A stretch of DNA of 57,621 nucleotides from Clostridiales bacterium (GCA_022801595.1 JAAWSO010000005.1:1-57621); one strand, 5' to 3'; numbered from the stretch's first letter, positions 14,735 to 24,026 are shown. A program made the numbers and translations. Notes: a model not told the origin generated them from the sequence alone.

Positions 14735-15385
14735 CTATTTATAGTAATTTAGTTTCTTTTCAATGAAGCGGAAAACAAAAGAAACCAGAAGGTTAAATAT
14801 GTAATAGAAAACGCCAGCGACAATCAATGGAACTGGGGAGACTTGTTTTCCCATCAGTTTGTTGGCCAAAGAGAACAATTCTACTACGCCAACTGCTTGA
14901 ACTAAAGAGGTATCCTTGACCAGCGTAATCACCTCATTTGCAGAAGCAGGGAGGACACGCTTGATGACTTGCGGCAAAATAATACGAAAGAAGGTTTGTC
15001 CTTTTCCAAAGCCAAGAGCAGCAGATGCTTCGTATTGACCAACAGGCATAGACTCAATGCCGCCCCGGAAAATCTCTGCAAAATAAGCGGCATAATTGAG
15101 TGCGAAGGAAATACAGACGGCTAGGAAACGGTTCCAATTCCATCCAAACATATAGAAAGGGCCAAAAGAAAAGAAAAGAAGCTGTAGCAGCAATGGGGTA
15201 CCGCGCATGATTGAAATATAAACGCTCAAAGGCCAGGAAATGATTTTGTATTTGGAGATTCGACCTAGTGCAACGACAAAACCTAAGGGGATTGAAATTA
15301 AAAGAGTAATACCAAAAAGCTCTAAGCTGACGCCAAAGCCCTCCAGAAATGTCAGTAGCATATTGCCAAAGGCTTCCCCAGTCAT
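14735..15385 (-). CDS. polar amino acid ABC transporter, permease, 216 aa
   Basis: A HisM/GlnP-type permease with about five membrane helices. The cytoplasmic coupling loop is EASAALGFGKGQTFFRIILPQVIKRVLP (about residues 138-165), with the family EAA-G pattern. RGTPLLLQLLFF is the other signature segment. It likely forms a homodimer with the ATPase encoded 18 bases downstream. The gene is separated from the binding-protein gene by a 15-bp hairpin (15421-15458). Confidence 0.92.
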   Translation of the reverse strand: MTGEAFGNMLLTFLEGFGVSLELFGITLLISIPLGFVVALGRISKYKIISWPLSVYISIMRGTPLLLQLLFFSFGPFYMFGWNWNRFLAVCISFALNYAAYFAEIFRGGIESMPVGQYEASAALGFGKGQTFFRIILPQVIKRVLPASANEVITLVKDTSLVQAVGVVELFSLANKLMGKQVSPVPLIVAGVFYYIFNLLVSFVFRFIEKKLNYYK

Positions 15386-15420
15386 AAATAGCGCCTCCTT
15401 TTTAAAAGATTGGTTAAAAT

Positions 15421-15458
15421 TACGAAAAGACGCACCGCAATGTGTGCGTCTTTTCGTA
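15421..15458 (-). terminator. intercistronic hairpin between binding protein and permease genes
   Basis: TACGAAAAGACGCAC (15421-15435) pairs perfectly with 15444-15458. On the minus strand it is followed by ATTTTAACC, so termination would be partial. Such hairpins let the binding protein be made in excess of the membrane parts. Confidence 0.65.
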
Positions 15459-15488
15459 TGTAGTTTTCAGTTTGGAGATCTCAAAGCC

Positions 15489-16352
15489 TTATGCAAAAGT
15501 AGTGACATCTTCACCAAACCATCTGGTAGAAATTTCTGCCATGGTACCATCATTCTTCATTTGTAAAAGGATTTCTTCCACTTTGTTTTTCAAAGCATCG
15601 GAGCCTTGCTTTTTAAAGGCGATTGCGTATTCTTCGGTGTAGGGACTATCGTCCAAGATACGGAGTTTTCCCTCTTCTTTTTGATTCAAGATATAGTTAG
15701 CGACCACCTCATCTACAAAGAGGGCGTCAATGGTACCGCTTTCTAGATCCATGAATGCGGTTACGTTCTCTTTGTAATCCGCAACATTTGCTAACTTATC
15801 AGTAAAATCTTTGTTTTCTTCCAGAATTCTTTGAGCAGTAGAGCCGTTTTGTACGCCAACTTTTTTGCCCTCCAGAGAAGCTTGGTCGGTATAGGAAGAA
15901 TTCCCGAGAACAACAAACACCATACGGTTTTTCATATATGGCTTGGACAGATTGGTTTTTTCCATACGTTCTGTATCAATAGAAAACCCATTCCATAAGC
16001 AGTCAACATTACCAGAATCTAATTCCATAATATTAGAATTCCAATCAACAACAGTTGGCTCTAAAGTTACGCCCATACGCTTTGCTACTTCGGCAGCCAA
16101 ATCAAGGTCAAAACCAATGATTTCACTGTTTTCATTGCGGAATCCCATAGGAGGGAAGCTATCATCCAAGCCCATTTTGAGCACGCCTGCATCCAAAACT
16201 TTTTGCAGGGAGTTATCTGCAGTCGCTTCTCCAGAAGTTGTAGAGGTATTTGCATTGGAAACAGTAGATGAAGTAGTTTCTTCCCCGCAGCCAGCAAAGA
16301 CAAACAGAACAGCCATCATCATAGCAGCCAATGCCAATGAGATCTTTTTCAT
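15489..16352 (-). CDS. amino acid ABC transporter substrate-binding lipoprotein, 287 aa
   Basis: The N terminus MKKISLALAAMMMAVLFVFAGC is a lipoprotein signal with the lipobox FAGC, so the mature protein is anchored by its diacylated Cys. A serine/threonine-rich linker follows. Then comes the type II periplasmic-binding fold with GVLKMGLDDSFPPMGF, IGFDLDLAAEVAKRMG, LDSGNVDCLWNGFS and the hinge GTIDALFVDE. The ligand is a polar amino acid, possibly cystine or a basic/acidic residue. AAAAGGAG precedes the ATG at 16352; upstream in-frame ATGs at 16376 and 16400 lack a site. It is first in the operon. Confidence 0.93.
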   Translation of the reverse strand: MKKISLALAAMMMAVLFVFAGCGEETTSSTVSNANTSTTSGEATADNSLQKVLDAGVLKMGLDDSFPPMGFRNENSEIIGFDLDLAAEVAKRMGVTLEPTVVDWNSNIMELDSGNVDCLWNGFSIDTERMEKTNLSKPYMKNRMVFVVLGNSSYTDQASLEGKKVGVQNGSTAQRILEENKDFTDKLANVADYKENVTAFMDLESGTIDALFVDEVVANYILNQKEEGKLRILDDSPYTEEYAIAFKKQGSDALKNKVEEILLQMKNDGTMAEISTRWFGEDVTTFA

Positions 16353-16449
16353 TTCCTGATGCTCCTTTTCAAACATTCTAAAAAAATAATTTAGAAACAA
16401 GCTCTTTGCCCAACAAAGGATTCATTAAGAACTTATTTGTTACAAATGT

Positions 16450-16478
16450 ATTCTACCGTATTATCATAGTAAAGTAAA
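16450..16478 (-). promoter_or_regulatory. promoter of the amino acid ABC importer
   Basis: On the minus strand TTTACT (16473-16478), 17 bases and TAGAAT (16450-16455) form the likely promoter about 90 bases before the binding-protein gene. Confidence 0.55.
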
Positions 16479-16636
16479 TAGTTTTTTAAATTTTTCTTGA
16501 TAAATTGTTACAAATTAAAAATTTTTTAGGAAAATAGGAAAAAAAGGGTAAAGCTAGTTTTATTTTGTCTGGCATTGATAAATAGAATGAAACTGTCATA
16601 TGGTTATATATGAAAATGAGGGGAAGGAGAAATGCA

Positions 16637-17125
16637 ATGGAACAGAAAAGAATTACAGGTTTGGAATGGTTTCGAGTAATCAGCAATTGGATTGTTCTGA
16701 TTTTGACAATTGTAACCTTGCTGATATGGATGATCGAGTTTTTCCATATTCAATCAGCGCGTGGTGTGGAAGAACTGTCATGGAACCGTTCGATATCGTT
16801 GTTGTTGCCAATCTTTTGTATTGTGGTTTCAAGAATGATATTATTTTTAAAATTCTTGGGAGACGGACGTCGGGGTAGATGGGTCACTTTCTTTTCTACC
16901 ATATTGACAGTTGGGATTTTGTTTTGGATAGGGTGGAGGCAATTTTTAGTATCGGATGCTTGGGGGGTAACCTTTTGCCTGTATACTCTTGTATTAGGAG
17001 TTTGCTTAATCTTCAATTTGGTTGTCCTTGGCTATGTTCCTTTCCGGTACTATTTGCTTTCGCTTCCATATCGCATGTGGACGAAATTGACTATATTGCA
17101 TCCTACATCTAATATAAAAGGTTAA
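16637..17125 (+). CDS. small integral membrane protein of unknown function, 162 aa
   Basis: The ATG at 16637 has GGAAGGAG 7 bases upstream and is preferred over ATG 16610, which has none. Four hydrophobic helices are visible (about residues 16-38, 54-76, 84-103 and 115-137), with positively charged loops such as GDGRRGRW that would face the cytoplasm. I do not recognise the family. It stands alone between the divergent amino acid importer and the prfA group. Confidence 0.65.
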   Translation: MEQKRITGLEWFRVISNWIVLILTIVTLLIWMIEFFHIQSARGVEELSWNRSISLLLPIFCIVVSRMILFLKFLGDGRRGRWVTFFSTILTVGILFWIGWRQFLVSDAWGVTFCLYTLVLGVCLIFNLVVLGYVPFRYYLLSLPYRMWTKLTILHPTSNIKG

Positions 17126-17348
17126 TTTTTTGATTTGGCTGGACAGCTCCTTTTAAAAATTTGAAAATAAATAGCAGAGTTGTTATTTCGGCCAATCTGT
17201 TGTATCATGAACAAAAATGATAACAGGAATACTATGTTAACTTTGGAGAATTTTTCAATAATCATAGTAATATTTCAAGAAAAGTGGTTTTTATGGTACA
17301 ATATAATATGAGTTTTTTGTCAGTTTTGTTAGAAAATCCAATTTCCCA

Positions 17349-17378
17349 TTGTGTAATCAACCGATACAATGGTATAAT
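17349..17378 (+). promoter_or_regulatory. promoter of the DUF951-prfA-tsaC-coaE group
   Basis: TTGTGT (17349-17354), 18 bases and TATAAT (17373-17378). The rest of the 287-base gap 17126-17412 holds no gene. Confidence 0.5.
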
Positions 17379-17412
17379 ATTAAAATACATATTTTGAGTT
17401 GGAGGTGGACGT

Positions 17413-17610
17413 GTGGATATTCGTCCAGGTGACCGGTTGCAAATGAAAAAGGCGCATCCCTGTGGAAGCAAAGAATTTTTTGTGTTGCGTGCAGGGATGG
17501 ATTTTAAAATTCGCTGTACTGGCTGTGGACATGAAATCATGCTTCCTCGCTTAAAGTGTGAAAAGAATATTAAAAAGGTTCTCCGGGAAAACGTCCAAGA
17601 TGAACTCTAG
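17413..17610 (+). CDS. DUF951 family protein, 65 aa
   Basis: It starts at GTG with GGAGG 7 bases upstream. The sequence has the DUF951 pattern: DIRPGDRLQMKKAHPCGSKE, then FKIRCTGCGHEIMLPR. The Cys at residue 17 and the CxxC suggest a small zinc-binding beta fold resembling nucleic-acid-binding ribbons. Its function is unknown. Members often lie near translation genes, and here the gene precedes prfA by 47 bases, which fits an RNA-related or ribosome-related role by inference. Confidence 0.85.
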   Translation: MDIRPGDRLQMKKAHPCGSKEFFVLRAGMDFKIRCTGCGHEIMLPRLKCEKNIKKVLRENVQDEL

Positions 17611-17657
17611 CGGTGCAAGGAATTCTTTGGTTTATATTTTGTGAATGAACAGGCGGT

Positions 17658-18746
17658 ATGGAAAACATGTTTGATAATTTAGCAGTATTTGAACAGCGCT
17701 ATGAGGAAATCAATGAGAAGCTGTATGATCCAGAGGTGGTGTCGGATCAAAAAACATATGCGGATCTGATGAAGGAACATAAGAACCTGACCCCAATTGT
17801 GGAAAAATATCAGGAATATAAAAAGGCGGACGAAACGTATCGAGAGGCGAAAGGGTTATTAGGGGAAGGCGGTTTGGATAAGGATTTTAAAGAGATGGTG
17901 GAGCAGGAATTGGCAGATGCCAAAAATGACCTGGAAGCGATTTCTGAAGAATTAAAAATCCTTCTTTTGCCGAGAGATCCCAACGACGACCGTAATGTTA
18001 TTGTTGAAATTCGCGGCGGAGCTGGCGGAGAGGAAGCGGCGCTGTTTTCCGGCGTTTTATTTCGGATGTACAGCATGTATGCGGAATCCCGCGGCTGGAA
18101 GGTAGAGACGCTGAACGCTAATGAAACTGAGTTGGGCGGCTATAAAGAGATCAGCTTTATGATTACGGGAGATGGCGCATATTCTCGCCTAAAATATGAA
18201 AGCGGCGTACATCGGGTGCAGCGTGTGCCAGAAACGGAAACTCAGGGGCGTGTGCATACCTCTACGGCAACGGTAGCGGTACTTCCAGAAGCGGACGATG
18301 TGGAAATTGAAATCAATCCTGCTGATTTGCAAATTGATACTTACCGGGCCAGTGGAGCTGGCGGACAGCACGTAAATAAAACAGAGTCAGCCATTCGGAT
18401 TACCCATCTTCCTACAGGCCTGATTGTAGAATGTCAGGATGAACGCAGCCAGTTTAAAAACAAAGATAAGGCAATGAAAATTTTGCGTTCCCGTTTGTAT
18501 GAAACGGAGCAGGCCAAACAGAATGCTGAGTTTGCGGCCGAACGCCGATCTCAAGTGGGGACGGGCGATCGTTCCGAACGGATTCGTACCTATAATTATC
18601 CGCAAGGCCGGATCACAGATCATCGAATCGGTCTGACAGTCTATAAGTTTGACGATATGCTTAACGGTAGTTTGGATGAAATGATCGACGCTTTGATTAC
18701 GGCAGATCGGGCAGCCAAGCTTCAAGATACCATTGACAAGCAGTGA
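17658..18746 (+). CDS. prfA: peptide chain release factor 1, 362 aa
   Basis: Release factor 1 reads UAA and UAG stops and triggers peptide release on the ribosome. The catalytic GGQ lies in [19 protein letters not shown] (near residue 235), the codon-reading tripeptide is PET in [10 protein letters not shown] (RF1 has P-x-T), and the RSSQ-like region [18 protein letters not shown] follows. The length is standard for RF1. The glutamine methylase gene prmC, often adjacent, is not next to it here. Downstream is tsaC, so this is a translation-fidelity cluster. Confidence 0.97.
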   Translation: MENMFDNLAVFEQRYEEINEKLYDPEVVSDQKTYADLMKEHKNLTPIVEKYQEYKKADETYREAKGLLGEGGLDKDFKEMVEQELADAKNDLEAISEELKILLLPRDPNDDRNVIVEIRGGAGGEEAALFSGVLFRMYSMYAESRGWKVETLNANETELGGYKEISFMITGDGAYSRLKYESGVHRVQRVPETETQGRVHTSTATVAVLPEADDVEIEINPADLQIDTYRASGAGGQHVNKTESAIRITHLPTGLIVECQDERSQFKNKDKAMKILRSRLYETEQAKQNAEFAAERRSQVGTGDRSERIRTYNYPQGRITDHRIGLTVYKFDDMLNGSLDEMIDALITADRAAKLQDTIDKQ

Positions 18747-18773
18747 GAATCCTGCTTTGGGAATACTTTGAAT

Positions 18774-19808
18774 ATGGTGAATGATATGGAAACTAAGTTA
18801 ATCAATGCTGTCAATCCTCACGCTTTCGAGGAGGCAGGACAGATTCTGAGGCAAGGTAGTTTGGTGGCGATTCCTACAGAAACAGTCTATGGATTAGCAG
18901 CGGATGCATACAATGGAACAGCAGTCGCAAAGATTTTTCAGGCAAAAGGACGCCCTCAGGATAACCCTTTAATCGTTCACATTGGGGATTGTTCTCAATT
19001 AAATCCATTGGTGCGGGAGATGCCCGAACAGGCCAGCCTCTTAATAGACCGTTTTTGGCCTGGGCCTTTGACCATGATTTTACCGAAATCGGCACAAGTT
19101 CCCAATGAGGTGAGTGCGGGTTTAGATACGGTTGCCATTCGATTTCCCAAGCATCCAGTGGCGCAGGCAGTCATCCAGGCAGCAGGTACGCCTTTGGCGG
19201 CTCCTTCTGCCAATACCTCTGGACGGCCCAGTCCCACAACTGCGCAGCATGTTCTGGAGGATCTGTCGGGGAAGATTGATGCAGTGCTGGATGGCGGTAC
19301 TTGCCAAGTGGGGATTGAGTCTACGGTGATTGATATAACGGTATATCCGCCTAGACTTTTGCGTCCGGGTGCGATTACTTGGGAACAGTTGCGGCAAGTA
19401 TTGGGAACCGTAGAGATTGATCCAGCGGTTTGTAATCCTTTGACCAAAGGGCAAGCGGCTTCCTCACCAGGGATGAAGTATAAGCACTATGCTCCACAGG
19501 CCCGGCTTATTTTGTTGGATGGCGGTTATGAGCAATATTGTGATTATGTTCGCGCGCATGCTGCGCCGCATGTTGCTGCTTTGTGCTATCAAGGAGAAGA
19601 ACAAGGGTTGCCGGTAGAAGCCGTAACCTATGGAGCGGCTCACGATGAATGGGGACAAGCCCGGGAGCTATTTGACGCTTTGAGAAAATTGGATCAACGG
19701 AAGTTTTCTTTGGTATATGCCCGTTGTCCAAAACAAGAAGGCGTTGGGTTAGCGGTATATAACCGATTAATTCGCGCTGCTGGATTTGAGGTGATTTCCC
19801 TTGAATGA
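18774..19808 (+). CDS. tsaC: threonylcarbamoyl-AMP synthase, long Sua5 form, 344 aa
   Basis: It makes threonylcarbamoyl-AMP from threonine, bicarbonate and ATP, the first step of tRNA t6A37 modification. Residues about 15-200 form the YrdC domain: GSLVAIPTETVYGLAADA, KGRPQDNPLIVHI, FWPGPLTMILPKS, SANTSGRPSPT and GIESTVIDI. The C-terminal Sua5 domain (about 230-344) begins after SPGMKYKHYAPQARLILLDG. The start is uncertain: TTG 18768, ATG 18774 and ATG 18786 are in frame, and the ribosome binding site is weak. It overlaps coaE by 8 bases. Confidence 0.93.
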   Translation: MVNDMETKLINAVNPHAFEEAGQILRQGSLVAIPTETVYGLAADAYNGTAVAKIFQAKGRPQDNPLIVHIGDCSQLNPLVREMPEQASLLIDRFWPGPLTMILPKSAQVPNEVSAGLDTVAIRFPKHPVAQAVIQAAGTPLAAPSANTSGRPSPTTAQHVLEDLSGKIDAVLDGGTCQVGIESTVIDITVYPPRLLRPGAITWEQLRQVLGTVEIDPAVCNPLTKGQAASSPGMKYKHYAPQARLILLDGGYEQYCDYVRAHAAPHVAALCYQGEEQGLPVEAVTYGAAHDEWGQARELFDALRKLDQRKFSLVYARCPKQEGVGLAVYNRLIRAAGFEVISLE

Positions 19809-20406
19809 CTATATTCTTGGATTAACTGGGCCCACAGGGGCTGGAAAATCTACGGTAGCCGAGGAATTGCGTCGTCAGGGATGTACCATTATTGACTGTG
19901 ACCAAATTTCTCGGGAGGTAACAACGGTCTGTACCCCTTGTTTGGAGGAGTTGCGGCAGGAATTTGGAGCTGAAGTTTTTGAGGAAGATGGCACACTCAA
20001 TCGCCAGAGGTTGGCGAAAAAAGCATTTTCCTCTGCGGAGAAAACAAAGAGGTTAAATGCGATTACTCACCCATGGATTTGTCGGCGGATTGGAGAAGAA
20101 ATTCAGCGTTATCGTCAGCAGGGATCAGACAGTGGTATCCTGGTTTTGGATGCCCCGCTTCTGCTGGAGGCAGGCGCAGATGTCTTCTGCAATCAAATTT
20201 TGGTTGTTTTAGCGCCAGCGGCATTGCGAATGCAGCGAATTATGCGGCGGGACAACCTAACGGAATCATTGGCACGAGCACGAATGCAGGCACAACCAGA
20301 GGATGATTTCTATCAGGAGCATGCAGACATTTGTCTTGATGGGACATTGGATTCCCATGCATTATCCTGCCATGTTCGGCAAATAGTAAGTGGGATAGTG
20401 GGGTGA
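19801..20406 (+). CDS. coaE: dephospho-CoA kinase, 201 aa
   Basis: It phosphorylates dephospho-CoA in the last step of coenzyme A synthesis. The P-loop is GPTGAGKST (residues 10-18). CDQISREV supplies the conserved acidic residue, then come ITHPWICRRI, LDAPLLLEAG and the lid RMQRIMRRDN. It begins at TTG inside the end of tsaC (8-base overlap), with GAGGTGA upstream, so translation is likely coupled. Confidence 0.95.
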   Translation: MNDYILGLTGPTGAGKSTVAEELRRQGCTIIDCDQISREVTTVCTPCLEELRQEFGAEVFEEDGTLNRQRLAKKAFSSAEKTKRLNAITHPWICRRIGEEIQRYRQQGSDSGILVLDAPLLLEAGADVFCNQILVVLAPAALRMQRIMRRDNLTESLARARMQAQPEDDFYQEHADICLDGTLDSHALSCHVRQIVSGIVG

Positions 20407-20416
20407 CGTTTGAGGA

Positions 20417-21172
20417 ATGAATAAAGAACAAACACAGGAAATCAGCAGAGTAGGTATACGTTCTGTCGAATCTGTAAAAGCTGCGATGCGAAGCAAAAAG
20501 AGAACTGCCAGACATCATCGCACAGGGGAACCGCTTACTACAGTAGAAAAATGGATCAAAATTGGAATTCCTTGTATTCTATTGGTTATTGGAGGAATTC
20601 TGGCGATTATTTTTTTGGCAGGCGGTCCAAGAGGACTGGAACAGCAACTGGAAAAAAATGAAATTTTCGCTAAAAAAATGTATCCAGAAAAATACGCTGA
20701 ATTTGTGGTGCCGGAAGCCATAAAAAACGGCTTGGAGCCAGAATTGGTTTACGCCATTATCAAGGCGGAAAGCGATTTTAATCCAGAAGCGGTTTCTTCA
20801 GTGGGAGCAATGGGGCTGATGCAAATGACTCCATCCACTTTTGAGTGGGTACAAACGATGATCCCATCGGATCCAGCTTATGAAAAAGAAGCGTTATTTG
20901 ACCCGGAAGTTAGTATCCGCTATGGCTGTAAATATTTGGCTTGGAATCTCAAGAAATTTGGCGATTTAGAAACGGCGTTATGTGCGTATAATGCTGGTCC
21001 TGGAAATGTAAGCCAATGGCTGAAAACAAAACAGTATTCAACGGATGGTAAAACATTACAATACATACCTTTTAAAGATACGGAAGCGTATGTGGAAAAT
21101 GTCATGAGATATTATGAAAAATATAAAGAACTGTATCACAACTATGAACAGGAGGTTTCCTCAACACTATGA
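20417..21172 (+). CDS. membrane-anchored lytic murein transglycosylase (SLT fold), 251 aa
   Basis: A cytoplasmic basic tail, one membrane helix (about 47-68) and an extracellular SLT domain (about 95-240). The catalytic Glu118 lies in AIIKAESDFNPEAVSSVGAMGLMQMTP, and GCKYLAWNLKKFGD and CAYNAGPGNV complete the goose-lysozyme-like signature. It cleaves glycan strands of peptidoglycan to 1,6-anhydro ends. It follows coaE by 10 bases and overlaps the next gene by ATGA, so it belongs to the same transcript. Confidence 0.93.
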   Translation: MNKEQTQEISRVGIRSVESVKAAMRSKKRTARHHRTGEPLTTVEKWIKIGIPCILLVIGGILAIIFLAGGPRGLEQQLEKNEIFAKKMYPEKYAEFVVPEAIKNGLEPELVYAIIKAESDFNPEAVSSVGAMGLMQMTPSTFEWVQTMIPSDPAYEKEALFDPEVSIRYGCKYLAWNLKKFGDLETALCAYNAGPGNVSQWLKTKQYSTDGKTLQYIPFKDTEAYVENVMRYYEKYKELYHNYEQEVSSTL

Positions 21173-22599
21173 ACACTGAAAATCAAACGAAGGTAGAAGA
21201 AACAAAAGTGGATGAATGGACCAAAGAATTTTTAATTTCTCGCAAAAACGGCTTTACAGAAGTGACCGACGAAGAAGTTGCTAAGGCCGATGCTTTTTGT
21301 GAAGGATACAAAATGTTTTTGGATCTTTCCAAAACAGAACGAGAAGCGGTAGAGTTCGGCATTGCCCAAGCGGAAAAGGTTGGGTTTGTAGAATTTGAGT
21401 ATGGGAAGACCTATCAGGCAGGTGAGAAAGTCTATTATAACAATCGAGGGAAGGCATTAATTTTGGCTGTGATAGGAGAAGATGGCTGCAACGATGGCGT
21501 TCGCATCGCAGCAGCTCATGTGGATTCTCCCCGTCTGGATTTAAAGCCATATCCGTTGTATGAAGCGAATGAGATGGTTCTCTTCAAAACGCACTACTAC
21601 GGCGGCATTAAAAAGTATCAGTGGACCACGATTCCATTGGCGATGCATGGAAGGATTGTTCGTCGGGATGGCACATATGTGGACATCCGTCTTGGTGAAG
21701 AACCAGGAGAACCGCAATTTTGCGTGACGGACCTGCTGCCTCACTTAGGTACGGAGCAAATGACCAAAACGCTGGCCAAAGCAATTGAAGGAGAAAATTT
21801 GAATGTGCTGATCGGCAGCCGTCCGGTACGTGCGGAAAAGGGTTCCAACCTGTTTAAGCTCAATATCATGAAGCTGATCCACGAAAAATATGACATTGTG
21901 GAAGAAGATTTTATTTCTGGAGAAATTGAATTTGTACCTGCTTTTAAAGCGTCGGATGTAGGTTTCGATGCCAGCATGATTGGCGGATATGGCCACGATG
22001 ACCGCGTATGCGCCTATCCAGCGATTGAAGCGATCCTGCACTGTGACAAGCCAAAACATACAGTGCTTACCGTTTTGGCGGATAAAGAGGAGGTAGGCAG
22101 CGACGGTAACACCGGCATGAACTCCGCTTTCCTCCGTTATTTTATTGGGGATTTGGCTAAGATGGAAGGGTTGGACCCCCATGCGGTTATGACCAAATCC
22201 AAGTGCTTATCTGCGGATGTTACGGCAGCTTTTGATCCAACCTATGCCAGCGCCTATGAACCTACCAACTCCTGCTATCTGAATAATGGCGTAGGCGTAA
22301 TGAAGTATACAGGGTCCCGCGGAAAAAGTGGCACCTCGGATGCTTCCGCAGAATTTATGGCGGAAGTACGCCGTTTGCTGGATAGCAAAAATATTCTGTG
22401 GCAGACTGGTGAGTTAGGCAAAGTCGATGGCGGTGGCGGCGGTACCGTCGCTATGTATATTGCAAACCTCAATATTGACGTGGTTGATATGGGCGTTCCG
22501 GTTATTTCCATGCATTCCCCATTTGAGGTAGTGGCGAAGCTGGATGTTTATATGGCTTACCGCGCTTTTAAAGCATTTTTTGAAGATCAATCATGTTGA
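21169..22599 (+). CDS. M18 family zinc aminopeptidase, 476 aa
   Basis: A dodecameric cytoplasmic aminopeptidase of the LAP4/ApeA type, usually preferring acidic residues. Motifs: AAAHVDSPRLDLK with metal ligand His, HDDRVCAYPAI with metal Asp, LADKEEVGSDGNTG with catalytic and metal Glu, and C-terminal SMHSPFEVVAKLDVYMAYRAF with the last metal His. GGAGG lies 12 bases before ATG. A terminator follows. Confidence 0.95.
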   Translation: MNTENQTKVEETKVDEWTKEFLISRKNGFTEVTDEEVAKADAFCEGYKMFLDLSKTEREAVEFGIAQAEKVGFVEFEYGKTYQAGEKVYYNNRGKALILAVIGEDGCNDGVRIAAAHVDSPRLDLKPYPLYEANEMVLFKTHYYGGIKKYQWTTIPLAMHGRIVRRDGTYVDIRLGEEPGEPQFCVTDLLPHLGTEQMTKTLAKAIEGENLNVLIGSRPVRAEKGSNLFKLNIMKLIHEKYDIVEEDFISGEIEFVPAFKASDVGFDASMIGGYGHDDRVCAYPAIEAILHCDKPKHTVLTVLADKEEVGSDGNTGMNSAFLRYFIGDLAKMEGLDPHAVMTKSKCLSADVTAAFDPTYASAYEPTNSCYLNNGVGVMKYTGSRGKSGTSDASAEFMAEVRRLLDSKNILWQTGELGKVDGGGGGTVAMYIANLNIDVVDMGVPVISMHSPFEVVAKLDVYMAYRAFKAFFEDQSC

Positions 22600-22607
22600 T
22601 TGTGTCC

Positions 22608-22640
22608 ATACACTCTGGGATTTTCCAGAGTGTATTTTTA
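22608..22640 (+). terminator. Rho-independent terminator after the M18 gene
   Basis: ATACACTCTGG (22608-22618) pairs perfectly with CCAGAGTGTAT (22625-22635), then TTTTTATT. Confidence 0.9.
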
Positions 22641-22752
22641 TTGGTTTGTTCATGGAATAGTCATTGAAAGTTTCGAACAGAAGTTATAGAATAAAAGAAA
22701 GAAGATCCTAAGAAGAAAGGAGGAAAATAACCCAGGTTGGGAAGGCTTTTTT

Positions 22753-23613
22753 ATGGGAAAGAAAAAAATTAAACGAAGAAAATCGCCAAAAGTAAAGGTG
22801 CGAGGTTCACGAGTGGTTCAAACACGCAGCCAATGGAAGCGGGTGGACGAAACCAAACGGCTGCGTTGGCTGTTAGTGGCAATTGCGGTTGTATTAACAG
22901 CTGCAATCGTGGCGGGCGGATATTTCATTTGGAAAAGTCTGCCACCGAGCTTTTTTTCCAAAGGAGACAGTAGCTCTTCGCTGCTGAAGGAACCTGAGCC
23001 GGAACCATGGGATGGAGAAACTCTGCCGATTTATTCTGATGATTTTAACTTGGTGCTGGTGAATGCATCCCATCCGCTTTCGGAAGATTTTACGGTCAAT
23101 GTGACAGAAGTGGACGGTGTCATGGTGGAAGAACGGATTGCCCGTCCGCTGCAAAAAATGCTGGATGATGCGGAGAAGCAAGGGCATCATTTAAAGCTAG
23201 TATCTGGTTATGTGAGCAAGGAAGATCAGGAAAAGCAGCATCAAGCGAAAGTCCAGGCATTGATGCAGGAAAAGGGATATTCGAAAATTAAAGCGGAGGA
23301 TGAAGCCTCCGCCTATGTGGAGAAAGGCGGTTACAGTGAGTATCAAACTGGTATGGCGGTTAACCTGACGAAAGAAGGATTGGCAAGCGGGGAGGATTTT
23401 TCTAAGATGGAAGAATACCGCTGGTTGATTCGAAATAGCATTTTCTATGGATTCATTCAGCGCAATCCAGAAAATAAGACTGCGGAAACAGGAATGGCAT
23501 TTGAACCTGGACATTTCCGCTATGTGGGAGTGGATCACGCAAAGACCATGCGCCAGTTGGAGATGTGCCTGGAAGAATATACGACATATGTCTATCGCCA
23601 AACATATTGGTAA
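22753..23613 (+). CDS. VanY/M15-like membrane-anchored protein lacking two zinc ligands, 286 aa
   Basis: A basic N-terminal tail is followed by one membrane helix (about 38-60) and an extracellular M15B domain (about 90-275). The fold matches D,D-carboxypeptidases of the VanY/DacB type: LVSGYVSKEDQEKQH, GGYSEYQTGMAVNL, YGFIQRNPENK, then FEPGHFRYVG. In the family the zinc site is SxHxxGxAxD plus ExxH. Here the His is Tyr197 and the Asp is Asn204; only Glu251 and His254 of ExxH remain. The enzyme is therefore probably inactive and may bind peptidoglycan stems. GGGAAGG precedes the ATG by 7 bases. It is monocistronic, after the M18 terminator. Confidence 0.85.
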   Translation: MGKKKIKRRKSPKVKVRGSRVVQTRSQWKRVDETKRLRWLLVAIAVVLTAAIVAGGYFIWKSLPPSFFSKGDSSSSLLKEPEPEPWDGETLPIYSDDFNLVLVNASHPLSEDFTVNVTEVDGVMVEERIARPLQKMLDDAEKQGHHLKLVSGYVSKEDQEKQHQAKVQALMQEKGYSKIKAEDEASAYVEKGGYSEYQTGMAVNLTKEGLASGEDFSKMEEYRWLIRNSIFYGFIQRNPENKTAETGMAFEPGHFRYVGVDHAKTMRQLEMCLEEYTTYVYRQTYW

Positions 23614-23723
23614 GGAATTTTACAAAAATCGGAAATCATTTTAAATTTATGCTTGCAATTCCATGAGGATTGTGATAGAATTGATTCGTTAATGTTGTAT
23701 TATTGCTGAAAGAGGTGACAAGA

Positions 23724-23930
23724 ATGAAAGAGAATCTGCATCCAAAGTATGAGGAGACAACCATTAAATGCGCTTGCGGAAATGTGATTGAAACAAGATC
23801 CACAAAAGAAAACATCCGTGTTGAAATATGCTCCAAGTGCCATCCATTCTTTACTGGTAAGCAAAAACTGGTTGACACAAGCGGCCGCGTTGATATGTTT
23901 AAGAAGCGCTATGGTCTTCAAGAGAAATAA
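23724..23930 (+). CDS. rpmE: 50S ribosomal protein bL31, 68 aa
   Basis: [20 protein letters not shown], then [20 protein letters not shown] is clear bL31. Cys16, Cys18, Cys36 and Cys39 are present, so this is the zinc-containing form rather than the zinc-free paralogue made in zinc starvation. AGAGGTGA lies 7 bases before the ATG. The gene is monocistronic and ends in a hairpin terminator. Confidence 0.97.
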   Translation: MKENLHPKYEETTIKCACGNVIETRSTKENIRVEICSKCHPFFTGKQKLVDTSGRVDMFKKRYGLQEK

Positions 23931-23931
23931 T

Positions 23932-23953
23932 GTGCAAGGATTCTTGCACTTTT
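23932..23953 (+). terminator. terminator of rpmE
   Basis: GTGCAAG (23932-23938) pairs with CTTGCAC (23943-23949), then TTTT. Confidence 0.75.
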
Positions 23954-23992
23954 AAATGATTGTTATTTCTTTTAGTTTGTCTTTGATTTGCC

Positions 23993-24026
23993 GGGCGGTG
24001 CAGTTTTGCGCCGCCCACATTTTTTA
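23993..24026 (+). terminator. second GC-rich terminator before yigZ
   Basis: GGGCGGTGC pairs with GCGCCGCCC (nine pairs, one wobble) around a TTTT-containing loop, followed by ACATTTTTTA. It may back up the rpmE terminator. Confidence 0.75.
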
